Positions 22,301 through 34,600 of a stretch of 64,000 bases of DNA are shown piece after piece. The notes below the pieces were generated by a model that was not told the origin of the DNA, made no database searches, and worked only from the letters and a program-made list of their open reading frames with translations. Made by a program: the position numbers and the translations under genes. Each line of letters starts with the position of its first letter. Position 1 is the stretch's first letter. Where the stretch lies: NCBI RefSeq assembly GCF_000004825.1, contig NW_008805064.1, positions 3,038,001-3,102,000 on the forward strand, given 5' to 3'. This DNA is from Heterostelium album PN500. Taxonomy: Eukaryota > Evosea > Eumycetozoa > Acytosteliales > Acytosteliaceae.

Positions 22301-22892
22301 AACTAAAAATACTAACTACTATTTCTCCTATCTATCTATCTATTTAATCTCTAGAGATTTGATTTTAATATACAAAAAAAAACAAACAAACAAACAATGT
22401 AGCTAAACAACAAAGATAAAATAAGTAAAATATTTCTTTCTTTCTTTATTTTGACTTGATGTGAAACTAAAATAACAAACTAACAACAACTAACAATATC
22501 TAATTCAGCTGAATGTCTATGAACTTGTTAAATTTTAAAAGTTTATATATATAATTATAATATATATTTACAAAAAATATTTTATTTAAAACAACAACAT
22601 TATTTTATTTATTATCTTTTTTCAATATTCTATTTATTTTTTTTATTAGTAGCAGGCAAAAATAACAAAAATAAAATGAATAAATTGAAACCAAAAAAGA
22701 AAATTGAGAAATTCTATTTTCTTAAAAAACAGAAAACATCAAGATTGTTTGCTGACTTTTTAATGATATTGCAACAAATTGTACAATTATCTTTTTTGCA
22801 AGATTTGTATTAACCAATTAAATTTAAATTACATACATGATAACTAGCGAAGAAATTGTAATATATCTCCATTTTACCACGATATATAGTAC
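22301..22892. other. AT-rich spacer
   Basis: Promoter side of the ankyrin gene, with TTTC and CTAT simple repeats. No gene was seen. Confidence 0.5.
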
Positions 22893-24615
22893 TCATATAA
22901 TGCCAAAAATACATGTTTGTTGTAATTTAAAATGCTTCCTGCATCCATCTGTCGATATCAAACAACCTACAACAAAGGCTGGATCTTTCTTGGTGGTCGT
23001 TGTTGGAGCTACGTAGGAGACATAGTTGAAATAACTTGCGTTATCTTTATAACAATAAACACTGATTATCAGTGCTTGTCTTGATGTGAGAGCTGTGAAA
23101 AATCCATTAGAATAATTGCACTAGTACCACCAAGATCATTGATTACATCAACCTTTTGTTGACTGTATAATTGTCTTTGGACCACTGCAATGGTTTGATG
23201 AAGTTTCAGTTTTGCCATTTTCTTGTCTTTTTCACTGTCTGCTGGATAAGCTACCTCGTGTTCACTATTGTATCCAGCTTTTTCAACTCTGCACAGTCCT
23301 TGCATCTATTTGTATTCAAAAATTATATTGATATTAGAAGAAGAATTTAAATTTATTAATAAATACATACACTGCATCGTATTTGGTGTGATGAATTAGA
23401 TGCTCTCTCAAAAAACGTGTGTACATGTAGTTTTCAGATAGTCTCTCCACTAAGAAATGGTAATACTCCATCCAATACTTCCTACCATTTATCGATTTGA
23501 TCCTCTGTAAAATGAACTTTGTGTGTGTTTGGAGTATACAATATACTGTGAAAGGTTATTAATATCTGTATTTACAGGGATCCATCGATAAACAGTAGTT
23601 TGCGAAACATAAAAGATATTGATGATATTCTCTTTGTTTACAATGAGGTGATCGTGATGTTTGACATTGGAAATACACCAATACATTAAAGATCTACGAT
23701 ATGGATTGTCATGCGGTAGTGTTTGTAAAAAGTCAGCTAAATTATAACTTAACTTAAGTATATCGTTATCTTGGCTTGGAAGAACTCCATCGAGAATACT
23801 GTTAACTGGCTGAAGGTAGTCCTCTAAGCGACTCAACGAGTTCACCAATGATTTCTCTTGATTGCTGAAGACCTCTTCTAAATATTTCCAAGCTTTGCTG
23901 AGTCCTAGTTTGAGCATCGATAATTGCTTGGATAAGCTGTCCAATGGTGACGTCCTTCTTTTCGATATCGTTTGCAAAGTTGATTTCAATTTTTCCGCCA
24001 AAATTGGACCTATCTCCAGTGTTATTGGAATTCCTATGAATTGTTTCTCTTCTTTCTTGTGGTTGATTTCTTTTGCTGATATTGACTAGGCTAACTGAAT
24101 TTGCTTGTTCTCTCTCGTTTAACTGCTTCTCTTTCAGATTTAATAGCTTGCTCTGCTTCAAATCCTCTTCTCTCTCTTTCAAAATCTTTTTCAAGCTCTC
24201 TTCTCTCTCTTTCAAAATCTTTTTCAATCTCTCGTCTTTCTCTATCAATAGATTTTCTATCATTGTAGAGTTCGCTTCTATTTGATTGTACAGTTACGTA
24301 TATCTCTCTAAATTTGTTATACCTATCTCTTTCTTGAGTACTATCGATAAATCTCTTGCAGTCTCTTGCAATCGATATATGTTGATCTCTCTCTGATCCA
24401 ACTTCGGTGATGCATCAGGATAGTTCGCTAATGAACTGATTGAGTTTTGAGAATCCTGTGAAGTCTTTAATATTAATTGGTCTAATATATTCTCTAATGT
24501 TGCTGATTGCTTTGTTAATGTTGCTCTTGTGTTCCATTCTTTGAAAATTGTGATCTATTCTTCTCCTTTTCACTTCTCCTTTTCTTAGTTTAGCTTCTTC
24601 ACTATTTGAAGGCAT
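22893..24615 (-). pseudogene. Degraded transposase-like gene
   Basis: Coding-like stretches follow one another on the minus strand but in changing frames: a basic N-terminus (24415-24615), a long charged coiled-coil (EREESLKKILKEREE, about 24130-24263), a block with a possible helix-turn-helix (VNKENIINIFYVSQTTVYRW, about 23600-23690), then YWMEYYHFLVERL, then AIILMDFSQ (about 23075-23110) followed in another frame by DLIISVYCYKD-like, NYVSYVAPTTTTKKD and FVVGCLISTDG down to 22893. The MDFSQ-type Asp and the following block resemble the DDE-type core of eukaryotic DNA transposons; this is inference. A GT-AG intron may lie at about 23307-23369. Several interruptions make an active product unlikely. 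Confidence 0.5.
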
Positions 24616-24832
24616 ATGGTAGTAGAGTTGTAAGATTATTAATAAATAAATAAAAAATAAACAAAAATCAAAAGAAGTTCGGAGGGGAGGTGTTTAAACA
24701 AAAAAAAGAAAATATTTTTGCATGACCAACCTTCATGGTCAATTCCTGGAAAAAAAGTTTGTGTTTTATTTTTTGATATTATTCAACCACCACTTGAGAT
24801 TGATATCATAAGATTATTATTTATTTAAAAAA

Positions 24833-26190
24833 ATGAAACAAAAACAGAATAATATCAGTTCGAATTTTGATGATAATGATCAACAAACAATTGTACTCCC
24901 ATCATGTGAGTCAACAACGAAAGAACAACTTTATTTGAAAGTAATCGATCAGAATCCAAACAATGTCAATGCTTATTACGAGTTGGCAGTAATTCTTAAT
25001 GATGAAAATCGATCATCGATCATTCTGACATCTGGTCAATCAATGACTGTGCAAAACCTTTTCATAAAAGCAATTGAATGTAATCCAACTGATTCAAATT
25101 TATATTTTAACCTTGCAGTGACACTCTCAAGTGGTGAATCAATCACACTTAATGATGGACAATCAATGACAGAACAACAAATATACTTGAAATCAATAGA
25201 ATGTGATCCAACCAATTCCAATTCATATAATAACCTTGCAACGACACTTTCAAATGGTGAATCGATCACACTCCATAACGATGAATCAATGACTGCACAA
25301 CAACTACTCTTGAAATCAATAGAATGTGATTCAACTGATTCCAATTCATATAATAACCTTGGAGCAACACTTTCAAATGGTGAATCAATCACACTTAATG
25401 ATGGACAATCAATGGACAAAACAACAACTATACTTGAAATCAATAGAATGTGATCCAACCAATTCATATTCATATTATAACCTTGCAATTACACTTTCAA
25501 GAGGTGAATCAATCACACTTAATGATGGACAATCAATGACTGCACAACAACTATACTTGAAAGCAATAGAATGTGATTCATCCGATTCCCAATCATATCA
25601 TAACCTTGCAACGACACTATCAAGTAGAACAATCAAACTTAATAATGGAGAGACAATGACACGACAACAATTATACTTGAAATCAATTGAATGTGATCCA
25701 ACCAAATCCGATTCATATTATAGCCTTGCAACGAAACTTTCAAGAGGTGAATCAATCACACTTAATAATGGACAATCAATGACACGACAACAACTATACT
25801 TGAAATCAATAGAATGTGATCCAACCAAATCCGATTCATATTATAGCCTTACAACTACACTTTCAAAGAGGTGAATCAATCACACTTAATAATGGACAAT
25901 CAATGACAAAACAACAACTTTACTTGAAATCAATAGAATGTGATCCAACCAATTCAAATTCATATTATAACCTTGCAACAACACTTTCAAATGGTGAATC
26001 AATCCTACTTAATAATGGACGATCAATGACAGAACAACAACTATTATTGGAATCAATAAGATTAGATCATACACAAACAAAAGCTTACAAATCGATTGGA
26101 TTAACACTTTTGAACAACAAACAAACGATTACACTTCCAAATGGTGATCAAATGACAAGAAGACAACTACTTCAAAAAGTAAGAGATTAG
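24833..26190 (+). pseudogene. TPR-like 41-residue repeat gene, frame broken twice
   Basis: Starts with a unique leader (MKQKQNNISSNFDDNDQQT) and two divergent units, then the same 41-residue units as at 3-1109 and 41611-43068, and ends with the shared C-terminal cap (LLLESIRLDHTQTKAYKSIG). Compared with neighbouring units, single extra bases occur at about 25413 (ATGGACAAAA against ATGACAAAA) and about 25867 (TCAAAGAGG against TCAAGAGG). Each shifts frame inside an otherwise perfect repeat. Either this copy is newly inactivated or these are assembly errors; the intact remainder favours very recent events. Poly-A ATG context (AAAAAATGAAA) is good for a dictyostelid start. Confidence 0.75.
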
Positions 26191-26448
26191 TAAATTCAAT
26201 TTATGCCTCCCCCAAAAAATGAAAACAATTTGCACAGCTTTTGCATGTTATTTGACACCATTAGATCGTATGTTCTTATCGGTACACACTCTTTCACCAC
26301 ATTCTATTAGGAATAGACTGTTAGAGAGTAGATCTAACCTAAAGATATTATTAAGACGTTAAACGTTAGTCTAAATCTTAATTTAATTAATGTAAATAAA
26401 TAAAATTAAGAAAAGATTATTTCAAAGAATCACAAACATAACATATCT

Positions 26449-29400
26449 TTATTGAAAAATATACATAATTAAACAGATAAAAGCGATTGCCCAAGCAATA
26501 TATGGATTATTAAAGATTTTACGTTGAGTTGACATTGTTGACAATTTGGCAGTGTTTTCAACTTCGATTTGTTGTGTGATTCGCTTTCTCAGTTCACTTT
26601 CTTGGAGTAGTTTGGAGTTGTTGGTTTTCATCTCTCCATCCAGAGTGACTCTAAGAGCTTTGAGCTTCTCTTTGGTATCTTCATACAACAGTTGCATTGT
26701 ATCGTTGCTCTCTAACAGCTTCTTCTTCTCTTCGGCGTACTCAGCTTCCATCTCTTCCAACTTTTCTTTGAGTGTTTCGTTGTGCTGGTTAGCAATCTCC
26801 AGTTCTTTCTCAAAGTCACGGATGTCCAAAGTAGAAGTCTGTTGCTCACTGCTGGCGTTGGACGATGACTGACTACCACTACCTGCAGCATTCTTGAACT
26901 GAGCAAACTCGTGACGTTCTCTGATCAGCTGTTTGGTGGCACGCTCCTCTAATACTTTGTAGCGATGGACGTTCTCCTCGTAGATGAGAACCTGCGCTTG
27001 ATTCTCATCGATGACATGTCGCAGCGAGAGAATATCGGTATTCTTCTGTTCGATCTGACACTCGAGTTGCTTGATTTGCGATTCATACTTGTTGAGTTTC
27101 TCTGACATCTCATTCAGCTCCACATTCTTCTTGGCGAGTGCTTCCTTGGTCGACAGTTGGAAGGTATCTTCGCTCTCGTCGTCCCAACTGGTACTTCTTG
27201 TAATGGTCTCTGTATGTGGATCGGAATCACTTGCATTGCCACTTACAGTTTCCTTGTCCTTGTTGCTGCTACCGCTATTGATATCTAGAGTTTTACTACT
27301 GCTACTGCTTCCACTGCTGCTGCTCTTTCCAGCAAGATTGCTTTCGACACTGATACTGTTGCCAACGAAATAGACTTCACCTTGAATTTCCATCAACTTG
27401 TTTGCACCATTGGGTGGATTTATATTGATATCCTTTGATTTAATAACTTCTGGGTTTGTTTTAATAATTTTCTTTTCATTATATTTTAAATAATTTGTTT
27501 TAATTGCCAGCTATAAATTAAATTTAATAATTAATGTTAGTTAATATACAATTTTAAAGTTGATCTTTTAATTAAAAATAATTTATAACTATTCAAAAAC
27601 TCCACACAATCTAAAAGTAATTGGATGTGTGGGGTGTGTTTATCGAAAGTTTGTTGTCTGTGTGCATTGGTTGTATGAATTGGTTATAATTAATTACCTG
27701 TATAGATGGTTGAACTGAAGATGAGGAAGGGAATGGTACATCGATTGGTGTCTTTCCATTATCCTCTGTATGTAATGACAAATCGATAGTTGTTGAACAA
27801 AGAGTAGTATTTTTCTACAATATTAAATAATATAAAAATAAATTAATTAGTAATTTGTTGACAAGATTTTAAAATCTTTGAAGATTTGTTATTTTTTACA
27901 ACTTACCAATAATAAACTAAGAGTCATCAACTTTTGTTCGAAATTAGTTGAAATATTGTTATCTTTAATCTGTGTCTCTGCGTAGAGTGTAATCCTGAGG
28001 TTAACTTTTTCATTCATTGAGATGTAACCTTCACCACTGGCCAGTGTATTGGATCCATCTATTTTGTTGCCCAGTAACAATTTCGCTTGTTTTCTTGTGA
28101 AAGAGTCATGTTGTTTGGCTGGAGATGTTGAAACTGGTGAGGTGAGAGACGATGTCGATGAAGTTGAAGTTGTCGGTAGAGAAGATGATGATTTTGAAGA
28201 TGCAGTAGTAGTGCTATTGTTGTTGTTGTTGCTATTGGAGGTAGTTGTATTTGGCAAAGAATTACCGAGTAGTGTAGAAGTTGCTTCACTTGAGGTCAGA
28301 GTAATCGATGGAATCGTTGGAATCGTTGGGATAGTTGGTTTCAAAACCTTGTAGTCCTTGGTTTCTCCCTTCTTCTTCTTTCCACGACTCCACTTCAAAG
28401 TGAGATTCTGACCGACCAGGTCATTCGGAAGATTCAATAATTTTCTAAATTCCAAATCATACTCGATTTTGATCTTGTCCTTTCTGGCATGAGACAATCC
28501 ACCTTTTATTCCTTTGATCATACTAATAATATAATGTTTTTAAAAAAATACAAATATAAAAAATATTAATATTTAAAGCAAAATATAATAATATAATAAA
28601 AATAAAATCAGATATATAATTAAGTAAAATAAGTTCGAAATAAACAAACAAAAAAGAAATAAACAATTTTTAAAAAAAAATCGAATAAAATTATTGTTTG
28701 TTTTGATTCTTAAATAATTATTTATATGTTTGTATTTTTTAATAAATAAATAAAAAATGAAAGATACTACATTGGTGAAATATAAAACACTTTTTAAGGT
28801 TTAAACTAGTCAGATATCATAATTAATCCTTTGGTGAATGAGTGAATGAATGAATGACAATGTAAACACCACTAAAATATGATACATGTTATTCATACTC
28901 ACGCAACCACAACCACCTTTTTTTTTAAAGTTGTCTTTTGTCTTTAAAAATTTTTAATTATTTGTGTGTTATGTGTGTTGTGTGGTTTTATCATTGTTTT
29001 TTTTGTTTATCCGTCTGACTTTTTTAGTCATTGGGAATGGAACGTCATCATGTTTAATTAATTATTCTCTCTAATTATTATTTTGTTAAAAGGTGTTGAT
29101 ATCATTAAAGTATTGAAATGAATATGTGATCTGATAAAAATGGAAATGATATGATATTTTATGTTATGATTAATTTAATTACTTCATTGATAATTTTTGT
29201 GTGATTTAGGTGATAATAATAAATACATTTACTTTTTTTGTTTTGTTTTTTTTTTTTTTTGTAGTGGTATAGAAGTAATAATAATAGAAATAGTATGTAG
29301 TTGTACAATGACTAGTTGATAATTGATTGATGAATGATTTGTTATAGTTTGCAAACTATAACTCCTAAATTAATTGCAAAACAACAACGCGCAATCTTGC

Positions 29401-30255
29401 ATTGATTGTTTGTTTATCATTGACTACAAACTAATTTGGAAACATACTGTGAAATGACAACTGCCTGCAAAAACTGGTTGTTTAAAAACAAGAATCTAAC
29501 CCCCTCCAACACTTTGCATGGCTGGCAAAGCAAAAACTACCGACGAAACTGTTGAAAAGTGCAAAGTGGGGTGAAAACAAACCCACTGACTTATAAGTAA
29601 GTTGTTCAAATATTTCGTTGTTTTGTTTGTTTTAAAGATTAATATTAATATTAAAGGTGGTGGTGTATCGGGTGGTGTGGTTTTTTTGAAATCTTTTAAA
29701 AATAAGATAAATAGAGTGAAATCAAGGTTTGGGTTGTAACTATTTTTTTTTTTTAAAAAAATAAATAAAATATTAAAAATGCAATTAAATTTAAGCAGTT
29801 CCCAAAAAAGTGTGAAAATTCTTAATTTGGAATGATTTGTTTCGATTGTTTTGATTTTTTATGCATTTCATATGAATATTGTTATTTCGTAAATCATATA
29901 GGATAATATATTATATTTACCTATTTAAGTGATGATGATGACTATCTTTTTCTGTTGTAGACGTTACTGATGAACCGTTTTGAAGACAATTGTGTGGTGG
30001 TTCAACACATGCTTTCGTAGGTTTATTGCTATTCTCATTGTATATCAAATGTTTAGAGGATCTCTTTGGCTTTGAACTATGTTGAAAATGATTGTGTTCA
30101 CTGCCATTGCTAATACTTATACTACCTCCAATATTAATTTGATGTGGTTGTTGTTGCTGTCTAGGTGAAGGTGGTTGTGAATTAGATGATGATGATGGTG
30201 ATGGTGGTGTTGGGGAAGGAGATCTAGGAGGTGCAGGTAGATTTAGTTTCTCCAT
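26449..30255 (-). CDS. NT-type C2 domain, coiled-coil, tail-anchored protein
   Basis: Exons 27907-28522, 27698-27814 and 26449-27510 are well supported. The product has an NT-C2 domain (DKIKIEYDLEFRKLLNLP, LTLKWSRGKKKK, KVNLRITLYAE, then IDLSLHTEDNGKTPIDVPF), interrupted by a Thr/Ser/Asn-rich insert, then a long coiled coil (EALAKKNVELNEMSEKLNKY onward) and a single C-terminal hydrophobic helix (YIAWAIAFICLIMYIF). It is predicted to face the cytosol while anchored in an internal membrane. If translation starts at the ATG at 28521 it is 597 residues. An upstream Pro/Ser-rich exon 29921-30255 (MEKLNLPAPPRSPSP) ends exactly at AG-GTAAAT and joins in frame to 28522 across a 1.4-kb intron, giving 709 residues. 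That long intron is unusual here; the exon could instead be a separate gene. Confidence 0.72.
28523..29920. other. Long putative intron or spacer
   Basis: 1.4 kb of AT-rich sequence without coding signal between the proline-rich exon and the NT-C2 exon. Contains T-runs and a GC-richer patch at about 29440-29590. It could hold an internal promoter for the shorter form. Confidence 0.4.
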
Positions 30256-30601
30256 TGTTCGATTTATTATTATTTATCTATTTATTTATAAATTGTTCTA
30301 TCTTGTCTTGACTCTAAAATTTAGTGAATATGAAAAATGATAAGATGAATATGAATGTATATCTAATTATATAAATAATTAGCAATGATAATGATTGATA
30401 GTTATATATTTTATTATTATAATATTTATTTGTGTGCATGAATGCAAATAAAAAACTATTAATATCTTTTTTGTTTATTTTAAAAATAACGATTATTATG
30501 ATAATGAGGAACTGATTGCTTGATTGATTGACACCGAACTACCACACACTCTTTATTTATTTTTAAATTAATTTTTATTTAATTTTATGAATTTAATAAT
30601 T

Positions 30602-31210
30602 TTATGAATTTAATAATTTTTCCCAAATTTTTTTTGACACCACACGGTGTTTTGACATCAAAACAATCTTGATAAACTTGCAACAGACAAACAACAGCCC
30701 GATTGCAATGAAATTGACAATGACAATCTACAAAATAAAAAGAAAAAAAAAACATAAAACATGAATTCTCTCATCACTAGTAACCTTTTTTTCTCAACCT
30801 TTCTTAAACACAAAACAAACTACAACGTCAAGAAACAGATAAACATTTTTTTTTCTTCAAAAGAATTTGACATTTGTTTTAAAAATGTAAATTAAAAATA
30901 AAAATAAAATAAATAAAAAATATCTTTTAAAAAAAGATTTTTTTATTATTTTAAATTACAAAATGTCAAAGAACAGAAAAAAATTTTATAAAATAATAAT
31001 AGTTAATAAATGATAAATATATAAATTAATTTATATAAAATAAACATACATAGGTTGGCATTTCTGTTTTTACTTTTTTGTTATAAAACATTGGGTGTTC
31101 TTGTAAGCAATTCTTACAGTGCCCGATAAAAACTACGGATTGGTCAACAAATACTTTTTCTCTGTTATAGTTGTTGATAACTCCACATTTATTGCATTCC
31201 CATTTGATTT
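30602..31210 (-). CDS. Small zinc-ribbon membrane protein, 5' end not found
   Basis: Two exons on the minus strand. 31050-31210 encodes a paired-cysteine module (WECNKCGV, then about 20 residues, GHCKNCLQEH) that looks like a zinc ribbon. GTATGT follows, and an acceptor TAG at 30728-30730 leads in frame to 30602-30727, encoding one hydrophobic helix (IVIVNFIAIGLLFVCCKF) and a basic tail ending at TAA 30602. The upstream exon with the ATG must lie in 31211-31670, divergent from atg11, but I could not place it. Family not recognised; a small integral membrane protein with a cytosolic zinc-binding head is the reading from sequence alone. Confidence 0.42.
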
Positions 31211-31673
31211 CTAGATAGTTAAAGTGTTAGAAAATTATAAAAAAAAAATGAATAAAAATTTTTGAGTATGAATACTTAATATTATAAGTTAATCAATTCA
31301 AACTTTCAATTTTGCAACCCCATAGAAAATTTTAAATAAAAAAATATAAAAGTTTGACTCAAATTTCAAAGATTCAAAAGGGTTTCTCATTTTTTTCATA
31401 CCATTTAGATGAAAATTTTATTAATTTTTTTTTTTTTGTTTTTTTTTAAATCATTCATTTCACACCTCTTGATAATTTGTGTTTATTGTTAAATTTATTA
31501 TTGTTATTTAACATTATTTTCAAATATAACAGATTAAGCATAATAATTTTGTTGTTATAGTTTTATAGTGTAGTAGTGTATATACATATATATTATATTT
31601 CAAGTTAGTTTAATTAAATAAGAAGAAGAAGAGAAGAGAAGAAGAATAAGAAGTATAGGAAGAATATAGAAAG
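31211..31673. promoter_or_regulatory. Divergent promoter region (zinc-ribbon gene / atg11)
   Basis: 460 bp of AT-rich DNA with T-runs and a purine-rich GAAGAAGAG tract (31621-31650) just before the atg11 ATG. Confidence 0.4.
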
Positions 31674-34600
31674 ATGTTCAATTTAAAGATTTTGAGATCT
31701 GATACAGGATCTCTATATGAGATACCTGTTAATTCATCTGTTACGTATGTATTATCAACAACCTTAACATCATTACACATTTAATACAGAAATAACAACA
31801 CACGATCACATTAAGATAACTAACTTGTTACTACAAAATTGAATAATATAGTATTAATACAATTAAGGAATCATTGGCATCCGTTACTAATTTGTCACCT
31901 AGTGACCAAATTCTTTTGGCTGATACCAATTTAAGTTCAAATAATACATTACAATACTATGGTATAATCGTATGTTATCTATATATCTATCTATCATCCT
32001 GTACATTAAGTTTAAATACTATAAATATTAATATGCTTTCGATAATAATGTTATAATTATATAGAAAGATACAGAGATATTCTTATTTAATAAAAAGATA
32101 TTAGAGAATATGAGTTATTTACCGGAAGAAGTAAACTTTTCAATTTTAGATTTTCAAAGTATGTTTGTTTTACATATAGATCTACATATGTAGATTATGT
32201 ATGAATTGACAATGTCATCAGAGATAATATTAATATTAATAATCACATGTGTGATATAATACATATTATTATAGTACCTAGATTACCAACACCAAAGAAT
32301 CTTAAAGAGTTAGAATCAAGTTTGAATCCATTGAACAAGATGTTCACTTTGGAGTTCTATTTGAACAATCATGTAGTGGGAACACAGTATCTCAAGGAGT
32401 TGTTCGAAGCCAAAGTCTTGCAGTGCATCAACTGTCTCAATGAATTGAATGTACAAAAGAAATCGATTGGTGCAGCATTACATAGTTTAGATGATTATAA
32501 AAAGTAACTATTAAACGAAATACATATCTATAGATATAATATTCATTTATTAACACATTGTTATTTTAATTAATTATTAGTAAATTACTTTCAAATTATA
32601 ATTCATTTTTAACAGTTTTCAAGAAACAATCACCTAATTTCGAATCGTTGTTGATGTCATTCGAGTATGATATGAATCGATTGAAACAGACGAAACTACA
32701 CGACAGCTTGAGAACACCTTCGACAACAACACTTTTAGACTGCATTCCAGAGTTGGAAATTAGAAAGTGGAGTGAGCAATGCAAGAGAGAGTATGACAAT
32801 CTAAAAGGAAAGATACTGGAGATCGGTAGTCAAATCGATTCAATCAGAGATTCTGTAGATTATGAACTTAAAAAGACAATAGATATAAAGTAAGTTCATT
32901 ATAAGAACTATGATTCAAACAAAAAAAGAGTTGCATATTTAATTTATTAACAATTGTTAATTCTATACTCTATAGTTTCCAAGAATTAAATGATAGATTA
33001 ATTATATCAAGAGAAAATACAAAACAATTCCAAACATTATATCAAGCTTCTATTGCAAGTATGTATTAACTATATAATTAGTATTGTTTCAAAATAACAT
33101 TTTAATAAGTTGTTTATTTAAAATATATTAGATTCAGAAAAGATAAAGAAAGCATTGGAAAGTTCACGTAGTTCAAAAGATCCAAACCATCTTGCAGCTA
33201 TTATCATGTCATTCACTGAGATTAAGAATTCACAAGATTCCAGTTTCTCAGACTCACATAAGCATGCAGAGTTGTTAATGAATACATTAATTTTATTTTC
33301 AAAGGCAAAGGTAAATATTCGTTTAGAATGAATAACATTATCATTACTAATATCACGTTATTTGCAAACAAATAGAATTTTATGAATCAATATGTTTTCT
33401 CTGAACTTAGAAATATTTCTAAATTACAATATGATATGAGACAGTTGATCAACAATTTCTCTGTTTGGAACGAAGCGATATCCAAGCAAACCATTAATTT
33501 CTTCCATTTGGAGTGTATACATCATATGCCATCTGCTTATGAAGATGCTTTAAATGTATGTATTTTGTGTTTGATATAATATGTTTGAAAGACAAAAGAT
33601 TGATTAAATTAATGTTAATTTATTTATTTTAATAATTTAGGAAACATCGAGAAGAAAGAAGTTTGGTAATTCAATACAGAGTAATCTTGGTAAATTCATT
33701 GAATCGTTGAATGGTATAAGAGAGGAAGAGAATCAAAAGAGACAGATGTTCTTTGAGCGAGTTTATCAGTTCTTACCACCGAATGTATTCATTTCATTGA
33801 AGGATCAACTACCACCATTCCAAGTACACTTACCGGCATTCGATACCAACTTGCCTCAGATTGAACAGCAGTCAAAGAGTGATACCGACGATGACTTTGC
33901 TGTCATCGATAGTTCAGATACTACTCCACTACAATTTAGAAAGAAGCCAACTTTTGAACGAACTTCTTCTTCATCTCAATTGGATCAATCAAAGTTAATA
34001 GTAAGTGAAAACTAAACAAACAAATAATCGACAAAATTTTATTAACAATTTTAAATATATAATTATTAGGAATCACAACAAAAAGATAAAATTAGAAATC
34101 TTGAACAAAAGTTACAATCTACATTTTTAATGGCATCTAGATCCGAGGAGAAATATAAAGATCTGTTGGAAAAGTCTAGAACTTTTCAGAATGATAGTGT
34201 GACATCGGATTACATTAGAAAGTCACAGGTTGAAGAGTTAAAGAAAGAGTTGGAGGAGAAGAAACTGGAGATTTCCAAGTTGTTAAGCGAAGGCAAGACC
34301 ACTCAGAAGAATATCGAAACACTTCAGGCACATGAATCAGAGTTGTCTTTGAAGATTCGTGATTTAGAGTTGGAAAATACCTACAAAAAGAAAGAGATAG
34401 AGTCATTCAAGGAGAGAATACTGTCGTTAGAGGATGAAGGTTCCTCAAAGCTCGAGGCATCAGAGTCACTCAGAAAGCAGTTGGATTCGATCAAGTCGGA
34501 GCGTGACGAACTACAAGCCGAGATCAAAGACTTGCAAGAGCAGATCACTAGACATGAAGAGTATATAAAGATGTCGATCAGTTCAACCAATGAATCGAAA

